From contig NZ_JARXNQ010000003.1 of NCBI RefSeq assembly GCF_029872055.1, forward strand, positions 62,001 to 126,000: a stretch of DNA of 64,000 bases, given 5' to 3'. The position numbers and the translations under genes are program-made. Of this stretch, positions 27,377 through 37,621 are shown piece after piece (the stretch's first letter is position 1; the number at the start of each line of letters is the position of its first letter). Below the pieces are notes generated by a model. The model was not told where the DNA came from, made no database searches, and worked only from the letters and a program-made list of their open reading frames with translations. Origin of the DNA: Sulfurimonas sp. C5 (GTDB lineage Bacteria; Campylobacterota; Campylobacteria; Campylobacterales; Sulfurimonadaceae).

Positions 27377-27744
27377 TAAACAACCTCCGGAGCAAGAGAT
27401 ACGATTTTCATAAATCCAGCATAACGAACTTCACGACCGATTGGTCCGAAGATACGAGTACCGATAGGCTCTCTCTTGTCATCTAAGATAACAGCTGCGT
27501 TGTCATCGAAACGAATTAATGAACCGTTTTCTCTTTGAACTTCTTTATGAGTTCTAACGATAACAGCTTTTACAACTTTACCTTTTTTAACTTTAGCAGT
27601 TGGAATCGCTTTTTTAACAGAAGCAACGATTACGTCACCTACTGTTGCATAACGACGTTTTGAACCGCCAAGAACTTTAATACACATAATCTCTTTAGCA
27701 CCTGTGTTATCAGCTACGTTTAAACGTGAGAAAGATTGAATCAT
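27376..27744 (-). CDS. rplN: 50S ribosomal protein L14
   Basis: The 122-aa L14 begins [19 protein letters not shown], has [15 protein letters not shown] and ends [20 protein letters not shown]. It lies at the 50S interface near L19. It is placed after rpsQ with a 2-nt gap. Confidence 0.98.
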   Translation of the reverse strand: MIQSFSRLNVADNTGAKEIMCIKVLGGSKRRYATVGDVIVASVKKAIPTAKVKKGKVVKAVIVRTHKEVQRENGSLIRFDDNAAVILDDKREPIGTRIFGPIGREVRYAGFMKIVSLAPEVV

Positions 27745-27746
27745 TA

Positions 27747-27992
27747 CTACGCTCCTTTAACTACTGATTTAAGTCTAAAAGATTTTGTTTTAGACATTGG
27801 ACGACATTCGATAGCGATTACCTCGTCTCCAACTTTTGCCTCATTACGCTCATCATGTACTAGGTACTTTTTGAAACGTTTTACAACTTTGTGGTAACGA
27901 GGATGCATTACACGGCGCTCAACTACGATAGTTACAGTTTTGTCACCAGCAATTTTTACAACATTACCTTGAATTTCACGTTTATGTGTCAT
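27747..27992 (-). CDS. rpsQ: 30S ribosomal protein S17
   Basis: The 81-aa S17 OB-fold protein binds 16S rRNA. Visible are [40 protein letters not shown] and [19 protein letters not shown]. Standard position between rpmC and rplN. Confidence 0.98.
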   Translation of the reverse strand: MTHKREIQGNVVKIAGDKTVTIVVERRVMHPRYHKVVKRFKKYLVHDERNEAKVGDEVIAIECRPMSKTKSFRLKSVVKGA

Positions 27993-28002
27993 CGCTCGTC
28001 CC

Positions 28003-28191
28003 CTACTTTGCTACTGCAGTTAATGCAGTGTTGATTCTTGCAATATCTTTTTTAGCAGTTTTTAATTCGCTGCTGTTTTGTAATTGCATCATTTTTTGTT
28101 TAATTTTTAGAGTAAACAGCTCAGTTTTCTTCTCTTTAAGCATTGCTTGAAGTTCAGCTGCACTTTTACCTGCTAAATCAGAATATTTCAT
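28003..28191 (-). CDS. rpmC: 50S ribosomal protein L29
   Basis: The 62-aa two-helix L29 sits at the exit tunnel, near the trigger-factor/SRP docking site. It has [20 protein letters not shown] and the helix [15 protein letters not shown]. Its start overlaps the rplP 3' end by 14 nt. Confidence 0.97.
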   Translation of the reverse strand: MKYSDLAGKSAAELQAMLKEKKTELFTLKIKQKMMQLQNSSELKTAKKDIARINTALTAVAK

Positions 28192-28603
28192 TGCTCATCT
28201 CCGCAGTAATAATTTTTGTTTTGAATGGCAATTTGTGCATTGCTAAAGTTAATGCTTCACGAGCTAGTTCGTGAGGTACACCACCCATTTCAAAGATAAT
28301 ACGACCTGGCTTGATGTTCATAACCCACTTATCAACACCACCTTTACCTTTACCCATACGAGTTTCAAGAGGCTTAGCAGTTAATGGTTTAGCAGGGAAA
28401 ACACGAATCCAAATCTTACCATTTCTTTTGATGTGACGAGTAGCTGAGATACGAGCCGATTCAATTTGACGAGAATTGATACGACCAGCTTCTACCGCTT
28501 TAAAACCGATGTCACCAAAAGCTAATTTGTAACCTGAACGAGCATAACCACGGTTACGACCTTTCATTACTTTACGATATTTTGTTCTTTTTGGCATTAA
28601 CAT
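28178..28603 (-). CDS. rplP: 50S ribosomal protein L16
   Basis: The 141-aa L16 near the peptidyl transferase centre starts [19 protein letters not shown] and has RIFPAKPLT-like [20 protein letters not shown] and [19 protein letters not shown]. It overlaps rpmC by 14 nt, implying coupled translation. Confidence 0.98.
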   Translation of the reverse strand: MLMPKRTKYRKVMKGRNRGYARSGYKLAFGDIGFKAVEAGRINSRQIESARISATRHIKRNGKIWIRVFPAKPLTAKPLETRMGKGKGGVDKWVMNIKPGRIIFEMGGVPHELAREALTLAMHKLPFKTKIITAEMSNEIF

Positions 28604-28606
28604 GAT

Positions 28607-29317
28607 TTATTCCGCCTTTTCTTTTCTTGGAGCACGTTTACGTGAACGAGTCTCTTTTTTCTCTTCTTTAGCTTCAGCTGGGATACCTTTAGTTAGTACC
28701 TCACCTTTGAAGATCCATACTTTGATACCGATGATACCGTAAGTAGTGTGAGCTTCAGCGAAACCATAATCGATTCTTGCACGAAGTGTATGAAGAGGAA
28801 CACGTCCTTCTAAGTACCACTCAGTTCTTGCCATCTCAGCACCACCAAGACGTCCAGAAACAGAAACTTTGATACCTTTTGCACCACTTCTTTGTGCACC
28901 TTGCATAACTTTCTTCATAGCACGTCTGAAAGCAACACGACGCTCTAATTGAGTAGCTACGTTTTCTGCAACTAATTGAGCAGAAACTTGAGCTTTTTTC
29001 TCTTCTTTGATGTTTACAGAAACAGCTTTACCGATAAGTTTTTGAAGAGAATCTTTAAGTTTCTCAATATCAGCACCTTTTTTCCCGATGATGATACCAG
29101 GACGAGCAGCAATGATAGTTACACGTAATCTTTTAACTGTTCTTTCAATGATGATGTTAGAAACACCAGCATAGTAAAGTTCTTTCTTTAAAAATGTTCT
29201 AATCTTGTGATCTTCACCTAAACTAGCAGGAGCAGTTTTGAAGTTAGGAAACCAACGACTCTCCCAGTTACGGTTGATACCAAGACGTAAACCAATAGGA
29301 TTAACTTTTTGACCCAT
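28607..29317 (-). CDS. rpsC: 30S ribosomal protein S3
   Basis: The 236-aa S3 lines the mRNA entry channel. The KH domain has [18 protein letters not shown] with the GxxG loop; the C-terminal domain carries [19 protein letters not shown] and [17 protein letters not shown]. The tail is Lys/Glu/Arg-rich ([17 protein letters not shown]), longer than in E. coli. It starts 1 nt after the rplV stop. Confidence 0.98.
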   Translation of the reverse strand: MGQKVNPIGLRLGINRNWESRWFPNFKTAPASLGEDHKIRTFLKKELYYAGVSNIIIERTVKRLRVTIIAARPGIIIGKKGADIEKLKDSLQKLIGKAVSVNIKEEKKAQVSAQLVAENVATQLERRVAFRRAMKKVMQGAQRSGAKGIKVSVSGRLGGAEMARTEWYLEGRVPLHTLRARIDYGFAEAHTTYGIIGIKVWIFKGEVLTKGIPAEAKEEKKETRSRKRAPRKEKAE

Positions 29318-29318
29318 A

Positions 29319-29636
29319 CTATTTACCCTCTACTTCTACTAAGATATGTGCTGTTGGTTTTCTAATACCTGAAGCCATACCACGAGCACGTGGACGGAAA
29401 CGTTTTAGTACCGGACCATTGTCAACACGACAAGATGTGATCACACAATCTTCAGCTTCGTTACCACTGTTAGCTACTGCAGATGCAATAACTTTAGAGA
29501 TAATTTTTGCCGCTTTGTTTGGAGTAAACTCTAAAGCAGCCATAGCTTCTTCAGCGTTCATACCTTGTACTTCTCTTGCGATTAAACGAGATTTAATAGG
29601 TGATACACGGATGAATTTTAATAATGCTCTAGCCAT
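29319..29636 (-). CDS. rplV: 50S ribosomal protein L22
   Basis: The 105-aa L22 lines the exit tunnel with its beta hairpin. It has [20 protein letters not shown] and the loop [20 protein letters not shown], the known macrolide-contact region. Standard position between rpsS and rpsC. Confidence 0.98.
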   Translation of the reverse strand: MARALLKFIRVSPIKSRLIAREVQGMNAEEAMAALEFTPNKAAKIISKVIASAVANSGNEAEDCVITSCRVDNGPVLKRFRPRARGMASGIRKPTAHILVEVEGK

Positions 29637-29640
29637 CTAT

Positions 29641-29916
29641 TTACCCTTTCTTCTGTACAGTGCCTTTATGGCCCTTGAATGTACGAGTTGGTGCGAATTC
29701 ACCAAGTTTATAACCAATGTGATTCTCTGTTACGAATACAGGAACGAATTGGCGACCATTATGAACATTTAATGTTAAACCGATCATCTCAGGAAGAACA
29801 ACTGATCTTCTTGACCAAGTTTTAATAGGTTTTTTGTCTCCACTAGCTTTAGCAGTTTCAACTTTTTTCATTAAATGGTCATCTACGAATGGACCTTTTT
29901 TAACTGAACGAGCCAT
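29641..29916 (-). CDS. rpsS: 30S ribosomal protein S19
   Basis: The 91-aa S19 of the 30S head reads [20 protein letters not shown], then [18 protein letters not shown] and the tail [13 protein letters not shown]. Its start overlaps the rplB stop by one base. Confidence 0.98.
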   Translation of the reverse strand: MARSVKKGPFVDDHLMKKVETAKASGDKKPIKTWSRRSVVLPEMIGLTLNVHNGRQFVPVFVTENHIGYKLGEFAPTRTFKGHKGTVQKKG

Positions 29917-30761
29917 TAACCTACCCTTTTTGCATTTGGTTTACGACGAGTGATGATTAATTTATCACTTGCTTTTTTACGACGAGTTTTCGCACCCTTC
30001 GTTGGTTTACCCCAAGGAGTAACTGGATGACGACCTGAATTCGTTTTACCTTCACCACCACCATGCGGGTGATCAATTGGGTTCATTGCAGAACCACGAG
30101 TTTGAGGACGGATACCCATGTGACGAGTACGACCAGCTTTTGCGATAACGATGTTAGAATACTCTTCGTTTCCAACTACACCAACAGTTGCCATACACTC
30201 ACCAAGAACAAGTCTCATTTCAGATGAAGGCATACGTAAAGAAACATATTTACCATCACGACCCATGATTTGAGCAGAAGTACCAGCTGAACGAACCATT
30301 TGTCCACCTTTTCCTACTTTTAACTCAATGTTGTGTACTAATGTACCAACTGGGATGTTTTTAAGTTTCATCGCGTTTCCTGGTTTAACGTCTAAACCAG
30401 CTTCTGCTGCTGCAACTTTATCACCTACATTTAAATTTTTTGGTTGTAGGATATATCTTTTTTCACCATCTGCATAAGTAACAAGAGCGATTCTACAGTT
30501 TCTGTATGGATCGTACTCGATAGCGCTTACAGTACCTTCGATACCGAATTTATTTCTTTTGAAATCGATAATACGGTAAAGTTTTTTAGCACCAGCTTGC
30601 TTATGACGAGATGTGATACGTCCGTTGTTGTTACGACCAGAGTGAGTCGGTAACTTAACTAATAATGAACGAACACTAGCTTTTGCTGTAATATCTGAAC
30701 TATCTACGTTCGTATAAAAACGACGAGATGGTGTTATCGGTCTATAAGTTTTAATTGCCAT
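29916..30761 (-). CDS. rplB: 50S ribosomal protein L2
   Basis: The 281-aa L2 of the peptidyl transferase region starts [19 protein letters not shown] and carries the [19 protein letters not shown] block. The tail is [20 protein letters not shown] with the essential His. ATG 30761 is chosen as the conserved start, 1 nt after the rplW stop (30763); a longer frame into rplW is not supported. Confidence 0.98.
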   Translation of the reverse strand: MAIKTYRPITPSRRFYTNVDSSDITAKASVRSLLVKLPTHSGRNNNGRITSRHKQAGAKKLYRIIDFKRNKFGIEGTVSAIEYDPYRNCRIALVTYADGEKRYILQPKNLNVGDKVAAAEAGLDVKPGNAMKLKNIPVGTLVHNIELKVGKGGQMVRSAGTSAQIMGRDGKYVSLRMPSSEMRLVLGECMATVGVVGNEEYSNIVIAKAGRTRHMGIRPQTRGSAMNPIDHPHGGGEGKTNSGRHPVTPWGKPTKGAKTRRKKASDKLIITRRKPNAKRVG

Positions 30762-30762
30762 A

Positions 30763-31044
30763 TTACACCGCCAAACTTTCGATTTGTGCACCTTCAGGTA
30801 AAGTTACATAGAACTTTTTGAAGTCATTTTGTTTACCTTGTACACCACGGAATCTTTTAACTTTTCCGCTTTGATTTAAAGAGTTGATTTTTGAAGGAAT
30901 AATTCCGAAATACTCTCTAAACACCTCTTTAAGACCAGATTTAGTCATACGTGGTGAAGTTTGAACAACGATAACACCATCTTCTTGTAGACCAAGAGTC
31001 TTTTCTGTATAAAGAATTGATTTAATATCTGTAATATCTGCCAT
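30763..31044 (-). CDS. rplW: 50S ribosomal protein L23
   Basis: The 93-aa L23 forms a docking site for SRP and trigger factor at the tunnel exit. It has [20 protein letters not shown] and [20 protein letters not shown]. The start overlaps the rplD stop by one base. Confidence 0.96.
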   Translation of the reverse strand: MADITDIKSILYTEKTLGLQEDGVIVVQTSPRMTKSGLKEVFREYFGIIPSKINSLNQSGKVKRFRGVQGKQNDFKKFYVTLPEGAQIESLAV

Positions 31045-31661
31045 TATTTAGCCCCACTTACAAGATTTTCCCATACAGCTTTTTCTATCACGATTGAACG
31101 ATAGTTTGCAGCTAAGTATGCGTTTAATTCATTAGATTCGATTACGAATGTAGCATTTAAGTTTTGGAATGCTAAGTAAGTTTTCTCATCTAAAATAGAT
31201 TTTACAAATAAAGTATCTCTTTGGTTAAGAGCTTTGAACATTGCTGCTGCATCTTTAGTTTTACCAGATGCTACTTCAATGCTGTCTACTACGAAAAGAG
31301 TACCGTTTTGTGCATGCTCGTTAAGAGCAAAGTTTAAAGCAAGTTTCTTTTGCTTTTTGTTCACTTTTTGGTTGTAATTACGGTTGTTTTGAGGACCGAA
31401 TGCAATACCACCACCAGTATAGTGAGGAGCTCTGATCGAACCTTGACGAGCACGACCGCCACCTTTTTGAGCAAATGGTTTTTTACCACCACCGCTTACT
31501 TCGCTTCTTGTTTTAACCGATGCACTGTTTGCACGCATAGCAGCTTGTGCAGACTTTACATAAAGGTATAAGTTATGAGGATTGATACCAGCGAATGATT
31601 CTGGTAAAGCAATCTCAGAAGCTTTTTCCATTTTTTCATTTAAAACGATTGCTGCGCTCAT
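31044..31661 (-). CDS. rplD: 50S ribosomal protein L4
   Basis: The 205-aa L4 has a tunnel-lining loop with [40 protein letters not shown] and [20 protein letters not shown]. In E. coli L4 also represses the S10 operon; nothing here proves that. One-base overlaps with rplC and rplW. Confidence 0.98.
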   Translation of the reverse strand: MSAAIVLNEKMEKASEIALPESFAGINPHNLYLYVKSAQAAMRANSASVKTRSEVSGGGKKPFAQKGGGRARQGSIRAPHYTGGGIAFGPQNNRNYNQKVNKKQKKLALNFALNEHAQNGTLFVVDSIEVASGKTKDAAAMFKALNQRDTLFVKSILDEKTYLAFQNLNATFVIESNELNAYLAANYRSIVIEKAVWENLVSGAK

Positions 31662-32236
31662 TATTTAACCACCTTTACACGTCCTAAAGTACCGTTAGCA
31701 CCTGAAACTGAACCTAAAACCGCGATGATTTTGTTTTCAGCATCGTAAGAAACGATTTCATTTTTTACACTGTTTTGTGTATTTCCGTATTGTCCAGGCA
31801 TTTTCTTACCTTTCATAACACGACCTGGCCACTCAGCATTACCGATAGAACCTGTTCTACGACCAAATCTGTGACCGTGAGCAGCAGGACCACCACCGAA
31901 GTTCCAACGCTTCATTCCACCTTGGAAACCGCGACCTTTAGTTGTAAAAGTTGATTTTACAGTTGTTGCTTCAGCTAATGGAGCTAGGTCTAAATCACCA
32001 GCTTCAGTGTTCGCAACGTCTAAAGTAACAAAACGGTTAAACTCAGATGAAAGGTTGAACTTTTTTTGTTGACCTTCAATTGCCTTATTCATTTTTTTGC
32101 CGTTTGGATAAGCTACTAGTGCTTTACCTTCGTTTACTTCACATACTTTTGCATCTAGAACTCTTAAAAGAGTAACAGGTTTTGCAGGAACAGTGATAGT
32201 ACGGCTCATACCGATTTTTTCAACAATATATTCCAC
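31661..32236 (-). CDS. rplC: 50S ribosomal protein L3
   Basis: The 191-aa L3, an early assembly protein, has [31 protein letters not shown] split across residues 110-140 and [19 protein letters not shown]. It is the second gene of the S10 operon, 10 nt after rpsJ. Confidence 0.98.
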   Translation of the reverse strand: MEYIVEKIGMSRTITVPAKPVTLLRVLDAKVCEVNEGKALVAYPNGKKMNKAIEGQQKKFNLSSEFNRFVTLDVANTEAGDLDLAPLAEATTVKSTFTTKGRGFQGGMKRWNFGGGPAAHGHRFGRRTGSIGNAEWPGRVMKGKKMPGQYGNTQNSVKNEIVSYDAENKIIAVLGSVSGANGTLGRVKVVK

Positions 32237-32246
32237 TTGTTACTCC

Positions 32247-32558
32247 TTATTTATCCATAGAGCGAACTTCTACGTCCACTTCCGGTGCTAAGTCTAGTTT
32301 CATTAATGAATCAACAGTCTCTGGCGTTGCAGATACGATATCGATCATTCTAGCATGCATACGAATTTCAAATTGCTCACGAGATTTTTTGTTAACGTGA
32401 ACAGATTTTAAAACTGTATATTTACGAATTTTTGTTGGTAAAGGTATTGGACCACGGATAACCGCACCAGTACGCTTAACAGCCTCAACGATTGAAGCTA
32501 CAGATCTATCAAGTACACGATGATCGTAAGCTTTCAATTTCAAACGAATTTTTTCCAT
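32247..32558 (-). CDS. rpsJ: 30S ribosomal protein S10
   Basis: The 103-aa S10 (also the NusE transcription factor) starts [20 protein letters not shown] and has [20 protein letters not shown] and the tail [14 protein letters not shown]. It is the first gene of the 23-gene S10-spc transcript, preceded by a short leader hairpin and a strong promoter. Confidence 0.98.
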   Translation of the reverse strand: MEKIRLKLKAYDHRVLDRSVASIVEAVKRTGAVIRGPIPLPTKIRKYTVLKSVHVNKKSREQFEIRMHARMIDIVSATPETVDSLMKLDLAPEVDVEVRSMDK

Positions 32559-32580
32559 ATTATTTCCTTATAAAGAACTC

Positions 32581-32598
32581 GTCAGCCCTGTGTCTGAC
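32581..32598 (-). promoter_or_regulatory. Leader hairpin upstream of rpsJ
   Basis: GTCAG / CTGAC form a 5-bp stem around an 8-nt loop in the short leader between promoter and rpsJ. It is too small to compare with the E. coli S10 leader, so a regulatory role is only a possibility. Confidence 0.35.
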
Positions 32599-32614
32599 CA
32601 TTTAAGGGAGCGAA

Positions 32615-32643
32615 ATTATACTCAAATACATTATATTATTCAA
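32615..32643 (-). promoter_or_regulatory. S10 operon promoter
   Basis: On the minus strand TTGAAT (-35), an exact 17-nt spacer and TATAAT (-10) form a near-consensus sigma70 promoter. It lies about 57 nt before the rpsJ ATG and is one of the best promoters in the window, as expected for ribosomal genes. Confidence 0.8.
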
Positions 32644-32735
32644 GGATTTTGGGTGCAAAAATTAAAAAATATACAAATTTATTTCCTTTTAATAAGGAAA
32701 TGGTAAAATTTTATCATCAAAATTTTGGATAATTT

Positions 32736-33800
32736 ATGGAAATTTTACTCGAAGAGTTTTATAAAACCGACTTACATATTGATAAATATCATGATAGAAA
32801 AGTGTTTATTGATGAGAAATCGTACCAGATTAACGGTATAACAAAAAGTGGAAAAACACAACTTGTTAAATCTTATCTGCTTGCACACAAAAAAAATAGC
32901 TACCTATATATAGACTGTAACGATATTAGAATTGAGTTTGATGAGCTGAATAAAATTCTCAATAAATTTTGCCAAGAGAATAGAATTGATATCTTGGTTC
33001 TTGACAATTATAAAGAGAGTATCAAGTTTCCAAATGTATCTCAACTATTGATCACATCTGAGCATAAATATAACATTCCCGAAATAGATCAGATTGATCT
33101 TTATCCACTTGATTATGAAGAGTTTTTAGCATATGAACATAAATACGATTCTTCTGCACTGAACCATTTCTTTCAGCTCGGCGGTCTTCCTGTTATGCAT
33201 AAACTATATATAGATGAAAGAAATACTTATTTACAACAGGTTTTTCAAATCGCTTTGGATGATGTAGAGTTTGATATTTTAACAATGTGTGCAAAATTCA
33301 ACTCTCAGAAACTCTCAGCATTTATGATCTATGAAAGACTCAAAACAAAAAGAAAAATCTCCAAAGACAAGCTTTATAAATCTTTTGAAGCTCTTCTTGA
33401 AAAAAAATATATTCATCTGGTAGAGAAGTATAACCACACAAAAGCGACGAAAAAGATCTATCTATGTGATACCTCTTTAAAATCGGCTTTATCTATAGAA
33501 AAAAACTTCGGCCGTTTATTCGAAAATATGGTTTACTTGGAACTACTGAAAAAATCGAGAGATGCCTATTATGAAGACGAAATAGATTTCTATCTACCGA
33601 ATAAAGATGAAATCATCCTTTGCAAACCTTTCACAGATGAGAGAAGACTCTTTAAAAAACTAGAGAGTATAGAAGCATTTTTATTTACACATTCTATTCA
33701 AAAAATAACTGTTATTACTATGAATAAGGAGGGTTCAGTCTCCCATCCCTTGGCATCTGTAAATATTATACCGTTTGACATATGGGCATTGGGGGACTAA
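32736..33800 (+). CDS. AAA-type ATPase with DUF4143-like C-terminus
   Basis: The 354-aa protein has Walker A NGITKSGKTQLVK (about residues 33-45) and Walker B DILVLDNY, followed by a LITSEHK sensor-like stretch. The C-terminal part has a winged-helix-like region and then FGRLFENMVYLELLKK and YEDEIDFYLP, matching the PD-(D/E)xK-like tail of AAA_14/DUF4143 ATPases. Those proteins usually read GPRRVGKTT in the P-loop, so this one has diverged. Function in the family is unclear. It is a single gene divergent from the S10 operon. Confidence 0.7.
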   Translation: MEILLEEFYKTDLHIDKYHDRKVFIDEKSYQINGITKSGKTQLVKSYLLAHKKNSYLYIDCNDIRIEFDELNKILNKFCQENRIDILVLDNYKESIKFPNVSQLLITSEHKYNIPEIDQIDLYPLDYEEFLAYEHKYDSSALNHFFQLGGLPVMHKLYIDERNTYLQQVFQIALDDVEFDILTMCAKFNSQKLSAFMIYERLKTKRKISKDKLYKSFEALLEKKYIHLVEKYNHTKATKKIYLCDTSLKSALSIEKNFGRLFENMVYLELLKKSRDAYYEDEIDFYLPNKDEIILCKPFTDERRLFKKLESIEAFLFTHSIQKITVITMNKEGSVSHPLASVNIIPFDIWALGD

Positions 33801-33816
33801 GAGAAATTATTTCTCT
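33800..33816. terminator. Short inverted repeat between convergent genes
   Basis: AGAGAAA-TTA-TTTCTCT is a perfect 7-bp repeat overlapping both 3' ends. Weak, AT-rich; possible bidirectional terminator. Confidence 0.4.
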
Positions 33817-34631
33817 AATAGATGTTTTAAACTTTGTTTTATAGTTGGATATTGAAAAGCGAAACCGTTTTCCAACAACGCTTTTGGATAGATCTCTTTT
33901 GAACCTGTTAGTACACCTGCTGCATCTGCATAGATCATTTTTAATATAAATTCAGGCAGAGGAAATAATGTAGGTCTGTTTAGTACTGCTCCCAATGTTT
34001 TTGTAAACTCATAGTTTGAAACAGGGTGTGGAGCAACAACGTTAAACACACCGGTAAGCTCTTTTTGTACTAAATGTTGATAAACGCGTACAAGGTCCTG
34101 TATATCGACCCAGCTCATCATCATCTTCCCATTGCCTATTACGCCTCCAACACCAAATTGGAAAGGTCGTAGCATCTGTTTTAACGCACCCCCTTCGTTT
34201 CCCAGTACAACTCCAAAACGTGTTATTGCTGTCGGCTTGCTGCATTGTAAAGCAACATCTTCCCATTTTCGTGTGAGTTCTCCTAAAAAATCATCTGCAT
34301 ATGTATCAAACCTTTCATCATATACTCCGTTGTCTGGATATGCACCGATTGCAGATGTAGATATAAAATGTTTAACATCACTTCGATTTATAGCTTCGAC
34401 GAGTGTTTTTGTCGTTTCAACACGAGAATCTATTAGAACTTTTTTATAATCCGGTGTCCAACGTTTTATAATAGGAGCACCTGCTAAATTAATAACAACT
34501 GATACATCTTCTAATTTGTCTAAGATCTCTGTAACAGTTTCATCTCTATGGATATGTATATTGTCGGGAAAAGCTTTTTGCAGATGTGTTCCTACGAAAC
34601 CGCTTGCTCCGGTGATTGCTACTTTCATCAT
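33807..34631 (-). CDS. TIGR01777-type NAD-dependent epimerase/dehydratase family protein
   Basis: The protein of about 274 aa is an extended SDR (YfcH-like) with an N-terminal Rossmann motif ITGASGFVGTHL. ISTSAIGAY and RFGVVLGNEGGALKQMLRPF follow, then WVDIQDLVRVYQHL and a C-terminal DUF1731-like segment. AGGAGGGG precedes ATG 34631 (and ATG 34628). The substrate is not known for this family; in some bacteria it is linked to cell division inhibition annotations without proof. Confidence 0.85.
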   Translation of the reverse strand: MMKVAITGASGFVGTHLQKAFPDNIHIHRDETVTEILDKLEDVSVVINLAGAPIIKRWTPDYKKVLIDSRVETTKTLVEAINRSDVKHFISTSAIGAYPDNGVYDERFDTYADDFLGELTRKWEDVALQCSKPTAITRFGVVLGNEGGALKQMLRPFQFGVGGVIGNGKMMMSWVDIQDLVRVYQHLVQKELTGVFNVVAPHPVSNYEFTKTLGAVLNRPTLFPLPEFILKMIYADAAGVLTGSKEIYPKALLENGFAFQYPTIKQSLKHLLEK

Positions 34632-34676
34632 ACCCCTCCTCTTATAAACCTTTAGATCATTATGATACAAAAAAGA

Positions 34677-34682
34677 TATAAT
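34677..34682 (+). promoter_or_regulatory. Probable -10 box of rnhB
   Basis: TATAAT preceded by AAAGA, 29 nt before the ATG, with AAAGGA between as the ribosome site. Confidence 0.55.
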
Positions 34683-34711
34683 ACATCTTTGTAAAAAGGA
34701 TTAATTGTATT

Positions 34712-35275
34712 ATGTTATGTGGAATAGATGAAGCAGGTCGCGGGTGTATTGCCGGCGACTTGGTTGTAGCCGGTTGCATTTTTTTAGAGAACACTCCAAA
34801 TATCTCCGGATTAAACGATTCAAAAAAAATTACAGAGAAGAAAAGATATCAGCTTTACGACAGCGTTACAGCATCTACCCAATACCATATTGTTACAAAA
34901 TCCCCCCAAGAGATAGATGAAAAAGGGATCTCTGTATGTATGCGCGAAGCCCTGGAAGAGATCAAATCACAGCTGAATGCAAAAGAGTATCTTTTTGACG
35001 GTAATACTACTTTTGGTGTTAAAGATTTAAAAACTATGGTCAAAGCAGATGGAAAAGTTCCAGAAGTTAGTGCGGCATCTATCCTTGCAAAAGTAACACA
35101 TGATCGTAATATAGTAGCCGAAGCTCAAAACTATCCTGAATACGGTTTTGAAAAACATAAAGGGTACGGCACGGCACCTCATATAGCGTCTATACAGAAA
35201 CATGGCTACTCACCTATTCATAGACAAAGTTATAAAATTAAAGCTTTACAACCCTCTCTCTTTGATTCTTTATAA
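34712..35275 (+). CDS. rnhB: Ribonuclease HII
   Basis: The 187-aa enzyme cuts RNA in RNA-DNA hybrids, including single ribonucleotides in DNA. Catalytic residues are visible: D6 and E7 in CGIDEAGRGCIAG, Asp in EYLFDGN and Asp in MVKADGK with VSAASILAKVTHDR. The HKGYGTAPHI motif near the C-terminus is typical of HII. Length is normal. Confidence 0.95.
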   Translation: MLCGIDEAGRGCIAGDLVVAGCIFLENTPNISGLNDSKKITEKKRYQLYDSVTASTQYHIVTKSPQEIDEKGISVCMREALEEIKSQLNAKEYLFDGNTTFGVKDLKTMVKADGKVPEVSAASILAKVTHDRNIVAEAQNYPEYGFEKHKGYGTAPHIASIQKHGYSPIHRQSYKIKALQPSLFDSL

Positions 35276-35403
35276 AATTATCACATAAATTGTTTTTTTT
35301 AATAAAATTTTAATTTTTAGCCAAATAATAAGCTTTCTTTAATATTCAGACATTTAAAATATAGGTTTGTCAAAAAAACATTTAATAACCTAAGGAGTTA
35401 TTT

Positions 35404-35787
35404 ATGGATGAGTATATTTTACGAGAAGGTGACTTTTTAGTATCTCAAACAGATGAACGTGGAACCATTTTATTTGCCAATGACGACTTTTGTAAAATTG
35501 CCGGTTATACTTTAGAAGAACTAATTGGAAAGCCTCATAATATTGTTCGGCATGAGGATATGCCAAAGTCTGCTTTCGAAGATCTATGGAATACCGTAAC
35601 GCAAGATCTAGTCTGGCATGGATACGTTAAAAACAAAACAAAAAACGGTGGTTTTTACTGGGTGTATGCCACAGTTTATCCTTTATATGACGAAGAGCGA
35701 CAAATAAAAACATATCTGTCTTGTAGAAGAAAACCCTCTGAAGCTGAAATCACTGAAGCCCAAGCGCTTTATACAACGATGTATTAA
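35404..35787 (+). CDS. PAS-domain energy-taxis sensor (CetB/Aer-like)
   Basis: The 127-aa protein is essentially one PAS domain very like Aer: GYTLEELIGKPHNIVRHEDM, FEDLWNTV, KNKTKNGGFYWVYATVYP. The residues matching Aer Arg57, His58, Asp60 and Trp70 are kept (RHED, W), consistent with FAD binding. AAGGAG precedes the ATG. It lies 10 nt before a chemoreceptor gene, in the cetB-cetA order. Confidence 0.85.
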   Translation: MDEYILREGDFLVSQTDERGTILFANDDFCKIAGYTLEELIGKPHNIVRHEDMPKSAFEDLWNTVTQDLVWHGYVKNKTKNGGFYWVYATVYPLYDEERQIKTYLSCRRKPSEAEITEAQALYTTMY

Positions 35788-35797
35788 GAGGTAATAT

Positions 35798-36916
35798 ATG
35801 AACAATCCTTACAAAAAAAATATTCTCCTTGTTTCATTATTTATCCTCCTTATAGCTTCATTTTATATTGTAGATTCCACACTTGTATATACCATTATGA
35901 CAATAATCATAGGTATCATTATTCTTGCAGTGGAAAATAAACATTCTCGTCTAATGACTGATGATACACATCAAAAACACTTGGAACTCACAGAAATGTT
36001 GGAATTTAAAAGAAATCAAGTACACAGTCATTCAGATCCTCAACATAAAATGCATGAAAGTTTCAATCAGCTTGTGGAATGTTGTCAGAACATGGCTTCA
36101 ACTGATACAAAAGTAGCCGGTGAAATGGTTCTTATAGCAGATAAAGTAGCTAAAGGACATTACTCTTGCAGAATTGTGGCCGATAGTAAAACACCATATG
36201 TTCACGTCCTAAGAAATAGTTTAAATAAAATGCTTGATGTTGCTGAAGAGAATATCGATCAGGCTATTGACACCCTCAAAAAGTTTTCAAATGGAGATTT
36301 TCAAGCTCGCAGTACGGTAGAAGTTGAAGCGAAGATGGCAGATCTTTTAAATAATATCAATTATTTAGGTGAAGCTCTTGAAGCCATGAAAGATGACAAT
36401 GACTGTTCTCATAAACAGATCACTGATGATTCGGAAAAATTAAATAACACTATAGAAGAGATCACAAACACAACCATTGTCGACTTTAAAGCTATGATCA
36501 CAGATATTGTTGAGAGAATACATCATATCTCTATGCAAGAAAATGAGATGGTAGACAACCTGCAAACTTTGGTAGATAATGCAAATGAAACAAAAGCCAT
36601 ACTTGATACTATTGGAGATATTGCAGAACAAACGAATCTCTTGGCTCTCAATGCAGCTATAGAAGCAGCTCGAGCAGGTGATCACGGACGCGGTTTTGCC
36701 GTTGTAGCCGACGAAGTAAGAAAACTAGCAGAACGTACACAAAAAAGTCTTGCCGAGACTTCTGCAACGACAAACGTACTAATACAATCTATAATGGAAA
36801 ATTCAGAGTATCTCAATAAAAATGCACAAATTGTAAATGAAATTTCTGAAGATGTAGGAAACGTAAGTGCTAAAATGGATGAGATTATCGATGTTCTTAA
36901 TAATCTGACTAAATAA
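35798..36916 (+). CDS. Methyl-accepting chemotaxis protein (CetA-like)
   Basis: The 372-aa receptor has two adjacent N-terminal TM helices (about residues 9-47), virtually no periplasmic loop, and a HAMP/linker. The short signalling domain contains [26 protein letters not shown]. Unlike the MCP at 18518 it has no CZB domain. Lack of a sensor domain and the preceding PAS gene suggest it takes its signal from that PAS protein. The 3' end overlaps mqnA-like by 8 nt. Confidence 0.87.
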   Translation: MNNPYKKNILLVSLFILLIASFYIVDSTLVYTIMTIIIGIIILAVENKHSRLMTDDTHQKHLELTEMLEFKRNQVHSHSDPQHKMHESFNQLVECCQNMASTDTKVAGEMVLIADKVAKGHYSCRIVADSKTPYVHVLRNSLNKMLDVAEENIDQAIDTLKKFSNGDFQARSTVEVEAKMADLLNNINYLGEALEAMKDDNDCSHKQITDDSEKLNNTIEEITNTTIVDFKAMITDIVERIHHISMQENEMVDNLQTLVDNANETKAILDTIGDIAEQTNLLALNAAIEAARAGDHGRGFAVVADEVRKLAERTQKSLAETSATTNVLIQSIMENSEYLNKNAQIVNEISEDVGNVSAKMDEIIDVLNNLTK

Positions 36917-37562
36917 TTTTGGCTGCTTCTTTATAGAACTTGTTTAGTCCTCTTTGAGCTTTTTGATCAAGCTCATAAGAGATGAGTTGAAGATATTCAA
37001 GAACGTCATTCTTTTCAATACCCACACGTTTTGCAGCTTTTTCCAATAGATACTGGGGAATTCTCACAGGTCTCTTCCCGAAAAGTTTTTCAATCTTTTT
37101 ATAAACCTTTATATCTTTATGAAGTGCCAAAACCGCAAATACAAAAGGTAATTTATAACGCTCATTCCAAACTTTTGCCAAATCAATATAATTGTCATTT
37201 GCCAATGCATAACGCAGTGCTTTGTCCCCAATCAAGACTTCACCGCTTAAGCCTAAAACATTAACCAATACGTTTGAAGTAGCAGATTCTTTATCTTTTT
37301 TAGCCTCTGTATCGGGAATAACCAAAACACTTTTGACATCTTTTCTTGCAATGATCCCTAATTTTACATTTTTATATCTTTTAGCTTCTATGCTTGATAT
37401 AAAAGCAGCATCAACACGTCTGTATTTAAATTCTACATTGATCTTTGCAGGGACACTTTTTTTATACTCCATGCTCATTTTGATCTGAGAAGAAGGTGCA
37501 AAACGTTTCATAAAGATGTGAAACGGCAAAAGATTTAAGTATTCGATCTTTCCAAAAAGCAA
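36909..37562 (-). CDS. MqnA-family menaquinone biosynthesis protein
   Basis: A 217-aa periplasmic-binding-like fold protein of the MqnA/MqnD group, starting with [19 protein letters not shown], followed by [12 protein letters not shown] and [13 protein letters not shown]. MqnA dehydrates chorismate in the futalosine route to menaquinone, the quinone path of Campylobacterota. It is shorter than classical MqnA (about 250-280 aa), but this form is typical in the phylum. The start is TTG 37562 with GGAG 5 nt upstream. Confidence 0.75.
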   Translation of the reverse strand: MLFGKIEYLNLLPFHIFMKRFAPSSQIKMSMEYKKSVPAKINVEFKYRRVDAAFISSIEAKRYKNVKLGIIARKDVKSVLVIPDTEAKKDKESATSNVLVNVLGLSGEVLIGDKALRYALANDNYIDLAKVWNERYKLPFVFAVLALHKDIKVYKKIEKLFGKRPVRIPQYLLEKAAKRVGIEKNDVLEYLQLISYELDQKAQRGLNKFYKEAAKII

Positions 37563-37588
37563 TTTAGCTCCAAAACTAATTTATGAAA

Positions 37589-37594
37589 TTATAC
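37589..37594 (-). promoter_or_regulatory. Probable -10 box of the mqnA-like gene
   Basis: Reads TATAAT on the minus strand, 26 nt before the TTG start at 37562. Divergent from the moaD promoter at 37616. Confidence 0.5.
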
Positions 37595-37615
37595 ATCACT
37601 TAACTTATCTTAGAT

Positions 37616-37621
37616 ATAATT
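37616..37621 (+). promoter_or_regulatory. Probable -10 box of the moaD-moaE-moeA operon
   Basis: TATAAT preceded by TTAGA. Initiation near 37628 would leave about 100 nt of leader before the moaD ATG at 37730, or would include an in-frame upstream ATG at 37634. Confidence 0.55.
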
